Shown in pieces: positions 31,328 through 40,861 of a DNA stretch of 64,000 bases. The first letter of the stretch is position 1. Each line of letters begins with the position of its first letter. The stretch is from Halapricum salinum (GTDB taxonomy: Archaea; Halobacteriota; Halobacteria; Halobacteriales; Haloarculaceae): positions 674,887-738,886 of the forward strand of contig NZ_CP031310.1 of assembly GCF_004799665.1 (NCBI RefSeq), given 5' to 3'. The notes under the pieces are model-generated. The model did no database searches, had not been told where the DNA came from, and saw only the letters and a list, made by a program, of their open reading frames with translations. Position numbers and translations under genes: made by a program.

Positions 31328-32455
31328 TCAGCAGACGCCGTGGCGTTCGTAGAACCGCCGGACCCGGGCGTCGGCGAGTAGCGGGCCGTGGACCTGCAGG
31401 CTCTCGACGCCGACGAGGTTGTTCAGTTCGAGCACCCGAAACGTTTCCTCGCCGGTGACGACGAGATCCCAGCCGAGATATGGGAGATAGGGCAGGTCGG
31501 CCGCGATGGCCGTGACGCGCTTGCGGATGCGGTCCCATCCCGGAACAGTCGTCCCCTCGATCCGCGCGTCGCTCTCGGGATGACTTGCGAACCACGGACG
31601 CTCGGTCGGGTCGATGGTCGTCGCCTCGCTCAGCCGGCCGGTCTCCAGGTCGATCGCAGCGGTGAGTCCGCCCTGCGAACAGTTGTCCGCCGGTGCCGAT
31701 TCGGCAGTCCCGATGCGGTGGATGGACGCGGCGACGAACGCCTCGCCGTCCTCATGCACGGTCAGAACTCTGACCGTGTTCGTCGCGTCGGGATAGAGGG
31801 CGTCGGCGTACTTGGCCTGCTCGACGAACCCGGCGACGAGATAGCCGTCGAGGTCGCTCATCCGCCGGCGGAATTCCCGGTCGGTCACGAGTTCGTCGTT
31901 CAACCGGTAGCTGTCGTCCTCGCGGCTCGCGAAGTCGATTCCCTCGCCACGCCCGCCGAAGACGGGCTTGAGGACGATCTCGCCTTCCTCGTCGATCCGG
32001 TCGGCGACGAACTCGGTGGCCGGGGTCGCGTTGGCGACCCGGGGGGTGGTCATCTCGACGCCGTCTTCGGTTGCGACGCGATCGGCCGGGAACGCGCGGC
32101 CGTCGATCACGACGCCGTGGACGGGCTGGCGTTCGGCCTCGAAGGGAGACAGCAGCCAGTGGCCAGCAAGCTTGTTCTCGACGAGGTGGCGCCAGTGGCC
32201 GTTGATCTCCCTGGTCCGAACGTGCTGGCGCGTCGAGAGATAGGCGTCCACGCTGTGGGTCTCGAAGTCGTAGAGCCCGTCTGCAGAGGGCACGAATCCG
32301 CGCCGCCAGAGCCACGCGCGACGGCCGAGCGACAGGGCTGGCGAGTTCGCCCTGCGGGCGTACCGGGCCATCGCCACCTGTTCGCGGGCGGCGTGATACA
32401 GCGGTGCGGCGAGATTCTGCCGGAGTGCATTCCCGACAACGGATCCGAGTGTCAT
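31328..32455 (-). CDS. Sugar-transfer-associated ATP-grasp protein
   Basis: A 375-residue ATP-grasp protein resembling the family named 'sugar-transfer associated ATP-grasp' (PF14397). Visible core: EIVLKPVFGGRGEGIDF (about 168-184), GYLVAGFVEQAKYADALYPDATNTVRVLTV, ASIHRIGTAES, and the metal site LPYLGWDLVVTGEETFRVLELNN near the C-terminus. It probably attaches an amino acid or similar acyl acceptor to a sugar by way of an acyl phosphate. Start taken as MTLGSVVGN at 32455; a GTG three codons earlier exists. It is convergent with the amidotransferase. Confidence 0.8.
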   Translation of the reverse strand: MTLGSVVGNALRQNLAAPLYHAAREQVAMARYARRANSPALSLGRRAWLWRRGFVPSADGLYDFETHSVDAYLSTRQHVRTREINGHWRHLVENKLAGHWLLSPFEAERQPVHGVVIDGRAFPADRVATEDGVEMTTPRVANATPATEFVADRIDEEGEIVLKPVFGGRGEGIDFASREDDSYRLNDELVTDREFRRRMSDLDGYLVAGFVEQAKYADALYPDATNTVRVLTVHEDGEAFVAASIHRIGTAESAPADNCSQGGLTAAIDLETGRLSEATTIDPTERPWFASHPESDARIEGTTVPGWDRIRKRVTAIAADLPYLPYLGWDLVVTGEETFRVLELNNLVGVESLQVHGPLLADARVRRFYERHGVC

Positions 32456-32504
32456 TCCTCTCACCGAGGTGCGAAGCGGTGTTGAAGGTCACGGTCACAG
32501 GAGG

Positions 32505-32514
32505 CAGTTTAATG
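32505..32514 (+). promoter_or_regulatory. TATA-like promoter of the first GNAT
   Basis: cagtttaatg lies 33-42 bases before the ATG at 32547, consistent with a short-leader transcript. Seen by eye. Confidence 0.4.
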
Positions 32515-32546
32515 GCCGCTGGCCGTCTCCATCTGGCAACTCACGC

Positions 32547-33674
32547 ATGGATATCGAGCCGATCGGAACGGACGCCGGCGGCTACACCTACCGTCCGTAC
32601 GAACCCGGGGACGAGGAGGCGATCGTCGACCTCCACAACGCGGTCTGGGACGGCGGGCGGACGCTGGCGTGGTTCCGCTGGAAGTACGTCGAGACGCCCG
32701 CCGTCGAGCACGTCCCGGTGTTCGTCGCCGAGCACGAGGGCGAGATCGTCGGTGCGCTGGGGTTGGCCGCCTATCAGATGTGGGGCGACGGCGAGGGCGG
32801 CCTGGGCGTCCTCGGGAGCGACCTCGTCGTCGCGGAGTCACACCGCAGGCGAGGGATCTTCACGTCGCTGTACCGCGACGGGACGGGTCGCTACCGCAGG
32901 GGAAAAGGCGTCCCCGACGCGGAGTGTCCGGACTTCTTCTTCGGGTACGCCAACCCCTCCTCACACCCGGGGATGCGGAAACTCGGCGCGGTCGACGTCG
33001 AGCCCCGTCGCTCGTTCTACCAGGTTCGACGACCCCGGTACTACGTTCGGGATCAGTTCGGGTCGACAGTTGCACGCGTCCTGGGACCCGTCGTCGACGC
33101 CGGCGCGCGCCGCTGGCTCCGGCGTCACGATCCGACACCGTCGGCCGGCGTCACGGTTCGACGTCACGAGGACGTCCCTGCCGAGACGCTGGCGACGCTC
33201 GCGGACGCCGCACGACCTACTGGCGTCTCGCCGCTGGCCGACGAGCCGTTCTATCGCTGGCGTTTCGACGGACCGCGCTGGCGACCCGACGGGACCTACG
33301 TCGCCAGTCGCGACGAGCGACCGGTCGCCGCGACGATCACCCGGACGACCACCGAAGCATCGACTGGCGCGGAGACGGTCTCACTGATCCACACCGTTCC
33401 ATTCGGTCGGAGCGACGACCGTGACGAGGGTGTTGCTGCGATCCTGAATCGCGTCGCCGCCGACAGCCCCGACGCGGCGTTCCTCCGGGCGTGGAACCCC
33501 GTCTACCCGGAGCGCCTGCTCCGCGAGCGTGGATTCCTCTCCGATCAGCGTCGCCCGCTCTCGTGGGCCACTGGTTCGGACCTCCACCTCGTCGCCTTCG
33601 ACCTGCCCGAGAGTCGCTATTCGAGGTCGAACTTGGAGGGCAGCGGCCCTGCACTCTGGTCGCTCGATAAGTGA
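32547..33674 (+). CDS. GNAT-family acyltransferase, first of tandem pair
   Basis: A 375-residue protein. The N-terminal GNAT domain (about 10-150) begins YRPYEPGDEEAIVDLHNAVWDG, has the substrate-binding WFRWKYVETPAVEHVPVFVAEHEGEIVGALGL and the acetyl-CoA loop VVAESHRRRGIFTSLYRD. A second, degenerate GNAT-like half follows. It likely acylates an amino sugar or another donor in the locus. It is homologous over the full length to the next gene, so the two arose by duplication. Not FemAB-like. Confidence 0.8.
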   Translation: MDIEPIGTDAGGYTYRPYEPGDEEAIVDLHNAVWDGGRTLAWFRWKYVETPAVEHVPVFVAEHEGEIVGALGLAAYQMWGDGEGGLGVLGSDLVVAESHRRRGIFTSLYRDGTGRYRRGKGVPDAECPDFFFGYANPSSHPGMRKLGAVDVEPRRSFYQVRRPRYYVRDQFGSTVARVLGPVVDAGARRWLRRHDPTPSAGVTVRRHEDVPAETLATLADAARPTGVSPLADEPFYRWRFDGPRWRPDGTYVASRDERPVAATITRTTTEASTGAETVSLIHTVPFGRSDDRDEGVAAILNRVAADSPDAAFLRAWNPVYPERLLRERGFLSDQRRPLSWATGSDLHLVAFDLPESRYSRSNLEGSGPALWSLDK

Positions 33675-33753
33675 TCTCGAATGCTGATCTCGACCACACA
33701 GCTATGGGACAGGGAGTCGTTAGTTGTCCCATCCGACTGGAAAATCGTTCTAC

Positions 33754-34866
33754 ATGACAGACTCCGAATATACGATCCGACCGATAGAGCCGGACGACGG
33801 GGACGAGTTCATCGAGATCTTCAACCGGACCTGGTCGGCCGCAAAGACGAGCGAGTGGTTCGAGTGGCGCTACCTCGACAATCCCTACGTCGAGGAGATC
33901 CCGGGCTACGTCGCCGAACACGAGGGCGAGATCGTCGCCACCCGACCCTACAAGGCGATCACCGTCCGGTCGGGTGACGTCGAACGACTGGCCTTCCACG
34001 GCGTCGACTCGATGACCCTGCCCGAGCACCAGCGAAAGGGGTTGTTCACGCGGCTCAACGAAGCGGCGATCGAGGACTTCACGGATCGACCCGAGGGCGA
34101 ACGCCCGGCGTTCGTCTTCACCCACTCCAACGAGAATTCCAAGCCGGGCCACCGGAAGATGGGCGTCAGGTACTTCGGCGAGATGGTGCGACACACGCGC
34201 GTCCAGCGTGCCGGGTCGTACGTCCGCGACCAGATCGGTGGTCTCCCAGGTCGAGTCGGCAGTGGCGTCGCGAACGCGCTCAACAGGGCCTATCTCCGGT
34301 CGCGTGACCGTCGCACCCCCTTCGAGACGGAACAGTTCGACGTCGAACGCCACGAGTCGGTCCCCGTAGCGACGCTCGCGGGGATCGCCGAGTCGAACCG
34401 ACCCGACACCGCCCACGTCGTGTTCGACGAGGCATTTCACGACTGGTACTTCGCCGAGCCAGACAACCAGCCCGAGGCAACTTACGTCGTCCGGTGGGAC
34501 GGCCATCCGATGGCGGGCGTGGTCCTCGGCCGCGACTACGACGAGCGCAACGACACGACGATGGTGCGGATCCGCCACGCCGTGCCCGCCGCCAGTACGC
34601 CGGAGCACGCCGCGGCGTTTGCGGCCGCGTTCGAGGTCCTGCTGGGCGACTATGGGGACGTCGATCTGCTCCGGACGCAACTGGACGTCGTCCCCGAGTC
34701 GGTGTTGCAGGCGTACGGATTCGTCCCCGACGACCGCTTCCCGATGTCGACACTGGCCGATCGCGCGGGCCTGACCTTCGGGTTGCGGCCGATCCCCGAG
34801 GAGTCCTGGAAACTCGACGGGCGGCCGATCCAGAGCGCCGAGTCGACCCTCTGGACGATTGCCTGA
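33754..34866 (+). CDS. GNAT-family acyltransferase, second of tandem pair
   Basis: A 370-residue protein with the same layout as its neighbour: YTIRPIEPDDGDEFIEIFNRTW, WFEWRYLDNPYVEEIPGYVAEHEGEIVATR, the CoA loop TLPEHQRKGLFTRLNEAA, and FTHSNENSKPGHRKMG. Start ATG at 33754 chosen over a TTG at 33724. It may acetylate an amino sugar; which of the pair does so cannot be said. It lies 80 bases from the preceding gene, so it may have its own promoter. Confidence 0.8.
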   Translation: MTDSEYTIRPIEPDDGDEFIEIFNRTWSAAKTSEWFEWRYLDNPYVEEIPGYVAEHEGEIVATRPYKAITVRSGDVERLAFHGVDSMTLPEHQRKGLFTRLNEAAIEDFTDRPEGERPAFVFTHSNENSKPGHRKMGVRYFGEMVRHTRVQRAGSYVRDQIGGLPGRVGSGVANALNRAYLRSRDRRTPFETEQFDVERHESVPVATLAGIAESNRPDTAHVVFDEAFHDWYFAEPDNQPEATYVVRWDGHPMAGVVLGRDYDERNDTTMVRIRHAVPAASTPEHAAAFAAAFEVLLGDYGDVDLLRTQLDVVPESVLQAYGFVPDDRFPMSTLADRAGLTFGLRPIPEESWKLDGRPIQSAESTLWTIA

Positions 34867-34946
34867 CAGGAATCGAGGTCGGCGACGAGCACCCGACCTG
34901 CTCGCGTGGGACTACTGTTTTGTATCTCGCCTCCGTTGACCGGCCA

Positions 34947-35786
34947 ATGGCCTACAAGGACTACCTCGCGGGGAAGAAGGTCATCCTCACCGTGGCGACG
35001 ACCGGCGGGGTCCACGGGAAAGAGACCAACCCGAACGTCCCGGAGCAGCCCGAGGAAATCGCCTCGGAGGCGCGCCGCTGTGAACAGCTGGGGGCGGCGA
35101 TCGTCCACGTCCACGGCCGGGACGAGCACGGCGAGAACAGCGCCGCGCACCTCCAGCAGGTCGACGACGCGATCCGCGAGCGCTGTGAGAACATCATCGT
35201 CCAGAACACGACCGGCGGGCAGGCGCCCTACGAGGAACGGGTCAAGGGGATCCGGACCGACCCCCGGCCGGAGATGGCCAGCCTCGACATGGGGCCGTTC
35301 AACCGCGGCCAGCACCTGACGACGACCCACACCCGCCACAACGTCGAACGCCTCGCCCGGGAGATGGTCGCACACGACATCAAACCCGAGATCGAGGTGT
35401 TCAACAACGGCCACCTCAACGAGCTCCACGGCCTCATCGAGAAGGACATTCTCGAAGAGCCCTATTACGTCAACCTCATCTTCGGCCGCGGGACCTTTGC
35501 GCCCCCTTCGCCGGAGAACGTGATGAACGCGGTCCGGAACCTCCCGGAAGGGACGATCTTCAACGTGCTGGCGACGGGGCCACACCAGTTGCCCCTGACG
35601 ACCCAGAGCGTGCTGCTCGGCGGGCACGTCCGGGTCGGCATGGAGGACAACCTCTACTTCCGGCGGGGCGAGCAGGCCCGGGGCAACGCTCAGCTGGTCG
35701 AGCGCACAGCCGAGATCATCGAGTCGCTGGGGTGTGAGCTGGCGACGCCCGACGAGGCTCGCGAACTGCTGGGTCTCGCCCGCTGA
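34947..35786 (+). CDS. BKACE-family beta-keto acid cleavage enzyme (DUF849)
   Basis: A 279-residue TIM-barrel protein of the 3-keto-5-aminohexanoate cleavage family, which condenses a beta-keto acid with acetyl-CoA. The metal site [12 protein letters not shown] (about 50-61), the [20 protein letters not shown] segment, [10 protein letters not shown] (about 151-160) and NLIFGRG are present. The family acts on many substrates and this one is unassigned. Its place inside the locus is odd, and it may be an independent insertion rather than part of glycan synthesis. Confidence 0.88.
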
Positions 35787-35869
35787 GTGACGAGACATCT
35801 GGTGACGCCTCCTGGGCCTTCCGGGATCAGCTGAGGTACGTTGATACGTCTGGCGCACGACGTTGTGGT

Positions 35870-36118
35870 ATGACCTGCCCACACCTGTCCTACCGCACGG
35901 AGGCCGGGGGCAAATCCTTCGATCACGAGCGCGCCTACTGTGCCGTCATGGAGGCGTTCTGCACGCCGATGCAGGCCGACGTCTGCAACGATCGGTTCGC
36001 GTTCGACCACCGAGATCACTGCGAGATCTTCCAAGAGCACGAGGCGGAGGAGTACCCGGTCGGAGAGACGACGCGCCCGCCGGAAGTCGAGGTGCTGAAA
36101 CCCGATCGAGAGGGCTAA
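35870..36118 (+). CDS. Small Cys/His-rich protein
   Basis: An 82-residue protein starting [24 protein letters not shown]. Cysteines at 3, 24, 31, 39 and 50 with several His (5, 19, 46, 49) suggest metal binding. Similar short proteins are widespread in haloarchaea and have no known function. Its TAA stop overlaps the convergent flippase stop by three bases (CTAA). Confidence 0.75.
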
Positions 36119-37623
36119 CCACCCAGTGCCGAGCCGACCGACCTGACGTTCTGTTCGATCTCCCAGCCGGCAACGCGGACGAGCACCGCGGCGACGAGCA
36201 GATAGACGATCCCTCCGAGCGCGACCAGCCCGAGCAGTTCGACCAGCGGCGAGTCGACGACGACCGTCTCGCGGACGGCCCAGACGACCGCCCCCATCGT
36301 CCCGGCGGCGACGATCGGGTAGCTCACTTCCCTGAAAAAGCGTCGGAGTCGCATATCTAGCAGCCGCCGCGAGATGAGCAGATCCAGCGGCAGCGCCCCC
36401 AGGCCGAAGGCGGCGACGACTGCTGCACCCGTCCCGACCAGTCCGTACTCGGTGGTGGCCGGAACGATCAGCACTGCCATCACGATCACCCGGACGGCAC
36501 CGATCTTCGCCGCGAAGTCCGGCCGCCCCATCGCCAGCCAGACCGGACCGAACGAGCCAGCCATCGAGAGGAGCAATCCGTAGACCGCGAGGATCTGCAG
36601 TGCGGGGATCATCGGAATCCACTGGGGGCCGAGGATCGCCTCGACGAACGGCGGGGCGACGACGAAGACCCCGACCCCCGCGGGGAACGTGAACGCCGTC
36701 ACGAGCTGCAGCGTCCGGAAGTACGCCTCCCGCACGGCCGCCACGTCGTCCTGCAGTTTCGAGTACGCCGGGAACATCACCGTCCCGATAACTCCTGTGA
36801 CTTCAGTCGCAGGTGTGAGTGCGAGCCGATAGGAGAGGCGATAGAACCCCAGCGCGGTGGTCCCCAGCAGCGCCCCGACGACGAAGTCGTCGCCCTCGTC
36901 GGCCAGGAAGTAGACGATGCCACTGGCGAAGATCCACTTGCCGAACCCGAACATCTCGCCGGCGGCCTCGCGGTCGAACGACGGACGCGGCCGGTAGTCG
37001 TGGACGACGAACGAGACCAGCAGGTTCGAGATCTCCGCGAGGACGCGGCCGACGACCAGTGCCCAGACGTTCCCCCACGCGAACGCGAGCGTGATCGTCA
37101 CGGCCACGTAGACGAGCGTCGTGCTGGAGAGGTGAACGAACTGCTTGTGAAACTCCAGGTCCTTCTGGAAGTAGACGACGCCGGGATTCTCCAGACCCTG
37201 GAGGATCGGGACGACGGCGATTACCTGGATGATCGGCTCGACCTCGGGCGCACCGAAGAACTGTGCGGCCGGGCCAGCGACCACGAACAGGACGGCAGCC
37301 AGCAGGAAGCCACGGGCGATCTGTAGCGTCCAGGCAGTGTCGAGATAGCGGTCGACGTCGTCCTCGCGGTTCTGGATGAGCGCGCTCGTGAACCCGAGCT
37401 GGGAGAACCGCTCCAGGCCCGTGAGGATGAGCAAGGCGACGCCGATCAGCCCGAAGGCCGCGGGGCTGAGCAGCCGCGCGAGCACCAGCAGCGCGACCAG
37501 TTCGAGGACGCGCTGACTGATGTTCGTGACCGAGAGCCAGACGCCCGACCGGGCGGTCCGGGTCGCGAGGTCGCCCGTCGGAATCACAGCGCGCATCGCA
37601 GCACGCAAGCGGTTTCGTATCAC
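36115..37623 (-). CDS. Wzx-like polysaccharide flippase
   Basis: A 502-residue polytopic protein of the MOP (polysaccharide transporter) superfamily with about 14 hydrophobic segments. The start [37 protein letters not shown] is typical of Wzx/RfbX-like proteins. It should flip lipid-linked sugars to the outer face of the membrane. GTG start at 37623; it lies six bases from the amidotransferase upstream and forms the last gene of a GT4-amidotransferase-flippase operon. It is convergent with the Cys-rich gene. Confidence 0.9.
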
Positions 37624-37629
37624 GAGTGA

Positions 37630-39486
37630 TCAGTCATCGATGAACCGCTGGTACCACAACTCGAGCCAGACCAGATCCCACAGTCGGAACCCGTGGTCGG
37701 CCCGCCCGGCGACGTGTTCGTCGAGCAGCCCCTGCAGGGCGTCCCGGTCGAAGGGCTCGCGCTGACCCAGTCGTTCGAGGTGCTCGCGGGCGAATCCCCG
37801 TAGCTCGCCGCGGAACCACTCGGTGATCGGGACGCCGAAGCCCTGCTTTGGTTTGTTGCGTACCTCCTCGGGAATCTCGGCCTCGAAGGCGCGTTTCAGG
37901 AGCCACTTGCCCTCGCCGTCGCGGCGTTTGTACTCCGCCGGCACGCTGGCCGCGAACTCGACCAGTTTGTGATCCAAGAAGGGTGAGCGACCCTCGACGG
38001 AGTGGGCCATCGTCGCCCGGTCGGCCTTCACGAGCAGGTCGTCCGGGAGGTAGGTCTCGATGTCGACCGAGAGAAGTCGGTCGAGCCGGGTCGGGCCGTC
38101 CGCGCGGTCGAACGCCGCACGCATCCGCGCGAGGTCGTCCTCGTGTTCAGGTCCCTGCCAGACTTCCCGGAGGTCGTCTTCGAGTGCGTGGCAGATGAAC
38201 TCGGCGTAGCGTTCGACCTCGTCTCCCGCGGCCGCCCGGAGGAAGCGCCGGCCGTGCTGGACCGGGGTCTGTCGCTGGAGCCCCGTCGGCAAGTCGGCCG
38301 CGAGGTCACGGGCGTACTCCCGGAGCCGGCCCGGCGCTCTGCTGGCCAGCCCGGCAAGCCGGTCGTAGCGATAGCGGTCGTAGCCCGCGAAGTTCTCATC
38401 GCCGGCGTCGCCGTTGAGCGCCACGGTGATGTCGTCGCTGGCGACCTGCGCGACGTAGTAGGTTGGCAGCGCCGAGGGATCGCCAAACGGTAATTCGAAC
38501 TCCTCGACCAGTTCGGGCAGCACGGTCGCGGAGTCGGTCGTAACGGTGAACTCGTGGTGGTTAGTGTCGTAGGCCTCGGCGACGACGCGGGCGTGTTCGA
38601 GTTCGTCGAACGCGGTCTCGTCGAAGCCGATGGAGTAGGTCTCGACGGACCGATCCGTGAGACTGTCCATCAGCGCAGCCACGATGGTCGAGTCGATCCC
38701 ACCAGAGAGAAACAGGCCGACGGGGACGTCAGAGCGCATTCGCAGGCGGGTCGACTCCCGGAGTTCGTCCCGGAGGCGGCGAGCAAGCGATGCGGGCGAG
38801 GCGTCGTCGAGCTGGTCGGCGTAGGAGAGCGACCAGTAGCGCTCGGTTTCGAGGCCGTCCTCGTCGACGAGCATGTAGTGGCCCGGTTCGAGCGTCGCGA
38901 TTCCCTCGAAGCCGGTCGCGGGCGCGGGGACGTAGCCGTAGGTCAGGAACTCCCGGATCGCGGGCAGGTCCGGTTCGGCCTCGACGGCGCTGTCGCTCAA
39001 AAGGGTTTGAATCGTCGAGCCGAACCACAGGGTCCCGTCGTCGTAGCGGTAGAACAGCGGTTTCTGGCCGAGTCGGTCTCGGGCGACGAACAGCCGCTCG
39101 CGCTCGTGATCCCAGATGGCAACGGCGAACATCCCGCGGAAGCGTTCGAGGCAGTCGACGCCGTACTCCTGATAGGCTGCGAGGACGACCTCGGTGTCGG
39201 TCCCGGAGTCGAAACTGTAGCCGTCGAGGTCCTCGCGGATCTCCTGATAGTTGTAGACTTCGCCGTTGAAGACGATGGTTGCGCTGCCGTCGTCGGCGTG
39301 CATCGGTTGCGCGCCGGCGTCCGTGAGGTCCAGAATGGCGAGCCGTCGGAAGGCCAGACAGACGGGGCCGTCGGCGTAGACGCCCTGTTGGTCGGGCCCG
39401 CGCTGGGGCATGCAGGCGGCCATCGATTCCCCAAGTTCGGCGGGCGGGTCGGTCTCGAAGTCCAGCTTCCCGCCGATTCCACACAT
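37630..39486 (-). CDS. asnB: Glutamine-hydrolysing asparagine synthetase-like amidotransferase
   Basis: A 618-residue enzyme with a complete glutaminase domain: MCGIGGKLDF (Cys2 nucleophile), RRLAILDL (Arg48), NGEVYNY (74-80), SGTDTEV. The synthetase domain has SGGIDST at 261-267, then YSIGFDE and the C-terminal LPDDLLVKADRATMAHSVEGRSPFLD segment. Classic asparagine synthetases and polysaccharide-locus amidotransferases look alike; the setting between a GT4 and a flippase favours amidation of a uronic acid or amino-sugar substrate. It overlaps the GT4 by one base (TAATG). Confidence 0.88.
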   Translation of the reverse strand: MCGIGGKLDFETDPPAELGESMAACMPQRGPDQQGVYADGPVCLAFRRLAILDLTDAGAQPMHADDGSATIVFNGEVYNYQEIREDLDGYSFDSGTDTEVVLAAYQEYGVDCLERFRGMFAVAIWDHERERLFVARDRLGQKPLFYRYDDGTLWFGSTIQTLLSDSAVEAEPDLPAIREFLTYGYVPAPATGFEGIATLEPGHYMLVDEDGLETERYWSLSYADQLDDASPASLARRLRDELRESTRLRMRSDVPVGLFLSGGIDSTIVAALMDSLTDRSVETYSIGFDETAFDELEHARVVAEAYDTNHHEFTVTTDSATVLPELVEEFELPFGDPSALPTYYVAQVASDDITVALNGDAGDENFAGYDRYRYDRLAGLASRAPGRLREYARDLAADLPTGLQRQTPVQHGRRFLRAAAGDEVERYAEFICHALEDDLREVWQGPEHEDDLARMRAAFDRADGPTRLDRLLSVDIETYLPDDLLVKADRATMAHSVEGRSPFLDHKLVEFAASVPAEYKRRDGEGKWLLKRAFEAEIPEEVRNKPKQGFGVPITEWFRGELRGFAREHLERLGQREPFDRDALQGLLDEHVAGRADHGFRLWDLVWLELWYQRFIDD

Positions 39487-40730
39487 TACCGGCCGTTCTC
39501 CCGGTCCCGACTTAGTTCGTCCGGCTGGGACCCGTCCTCGTCGACGTCCCTCGCCGTCCGCTCGCCGACCTCGAGGACGCGGTCGTACACCGCCTCGAAG
39601 CCCGCGACCATCGAGGTCACGTCGAACCCCTCCCGGGCGCGCTCGTGGGCCGCCGCGCCGAGGTCGTTCGCGAGGTCTGGGTGGGTCACCACCAGTCGCA
39701 GGGCGCTGGCCATCGCCTCGCTGTCGCCGGGATCGAAGAACAGCCCCGACTCGTAGGCCTCCAGTAGTTCGCTGTTACCGTCGACGGGCGTCGCCACGCA
39801 GGGCAGGCCCGCCGCCATCGCCTCCAGCAGCGCGCCCGGCAACCCCTCGTAGTGCGAGGGGAAGACGAAGACGTCCATCGCGGCCAGACAGTCCGGGACG
39901 TCGTCACGAATCCCCGCGAAGTGGACCGACGTCTCGATGTCCAGCTGTGCCGCTTGCGCTTCCAGCGCCGACCGCTCGGGTCCGTCACCGACGATCAGCA
40001 GGTGTGCGTCGGGCACGTCCTCCCGAACCGTAGTCCAGGCGTCGAGCAGTTCGTCGTGGCCCTTCCGGTCGATGAGTCGGCCGACTGTGCCGACGACCGG
40101 CGCGTCCTCGGGAATGCCGAGCGACGCACGAGATCCTGCGGGCGGGTCGTGGCCGAACCGCGAGAGATCACGGCCGTTGTTGACGACGCTGACTCGATCC
40201 TCGGGCGTCCAGTAGCGCTGGACGAACCGCTTGCCTGACTGGGAGTTCGAGACGACGTGATCCGCGAATCTGGTAGTGAGGTTATCCAGCCGCTGGGCCA
40301 GGTCGTGCTCGCCCGTCGGGACGAGCCGAACGCCAGTGATGACCTTCGTGTCGGGTGCGACGACGCCCGCCGCCCGGGCGATGAGGTTGTCGTAGGTCAG
40401 AAACGACTGGATGATATCGGGTCGCTCGCGCCGGACGATCCGGAGGAATCTGAGGGGCGCGGTGACGTACTCGCGGGGGTTCGCGGCCCCTTCGACCGCG
40501 AAGGCGTGGGTCTCGGAGGTGACGCCCTCGACGCCGAGCGTGCGAAGGGTCACTCGGTCGTCGAGGCGGTCGGCGAGGGGGTTCTGCTCGAAGATAGTCC
40601 AGACGGTGACGTCGTAACGGTCGTGGTCAAGACCGTTGGCGAGGTCGACGAGCGTGCGCTCGGCCCCACCGACCGACAGCGCAGTGACGAACAGCCACAG
40701 ATCCACCCTGTCTTCGCGCCCCGGTTTCAT
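39486..40730 (-). CDS. GT4-family glycosyltransferase, first gene of the operon with asnB
   Basis: A 414-residue GT-B glycosyltransferase. The N-terminal LFVTALSVGGAERTLVDLANGL is the acceptor-side loop; VVGTVGRLIDRKGHDELLDAW begins the second Rossmann domain; the donor E-x7-E motif appears as SHYEGLPGALLEAMAAGLPCVATP. It probably transfers a hexose from a nucleotide sugar. Start at the ATG at 40730; 27 further in-frame codons upstream do not look family-like. It is divergent from another GT4. Confidence 0.9.
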   Translation of the reverse strand: MKPGREDRVDLWLFVTALSVGGAERTLVDLANGLDHDRYDVTVWTIFEQNPLADRLDDRVTLRTLGVEGVTSETHAFAVEGAANPREYVTAPLRFLRIVRRERPDIIQSFLTYDNLIARAAGVVAPDTKVITGVRLVPTGEHDLAQRLDNLTTRFADHVVSNSQSGKRFVQRYWTPEDRVSVVNNGRDLSRFGHDPPAGSRASLGIPEDAPVVGTVGRLIDRKGHDELLDAWTTVREDVPDAHLLIVGDGPERSALEAQAAQLDIETSVHFAGIRDDVPDCLAAMDVFVFPSHYEGLPGALLEAMAAGLPCVATPVDGNSELLEAYESGLFFDPGDSEAMASALRLVVTHPDLANDLGAAAHERAREGFDVTSMVAGFEAVYDRVLEVGERTARDVDEDGSQPDELSRDRENGR

Positions 40731-40861
40731 TACCGCCACAGAGACGGCCCGACTGAAAATAGGTGCCGGTCGGTTCGTCGGTGGGCCGCGACGCTTCTCA
40801 TCGCTGTTCACGGTCGCGCCGCGGGGGGAACTGTCATTAGGTGGCCAGTCGACGTCTCGCT

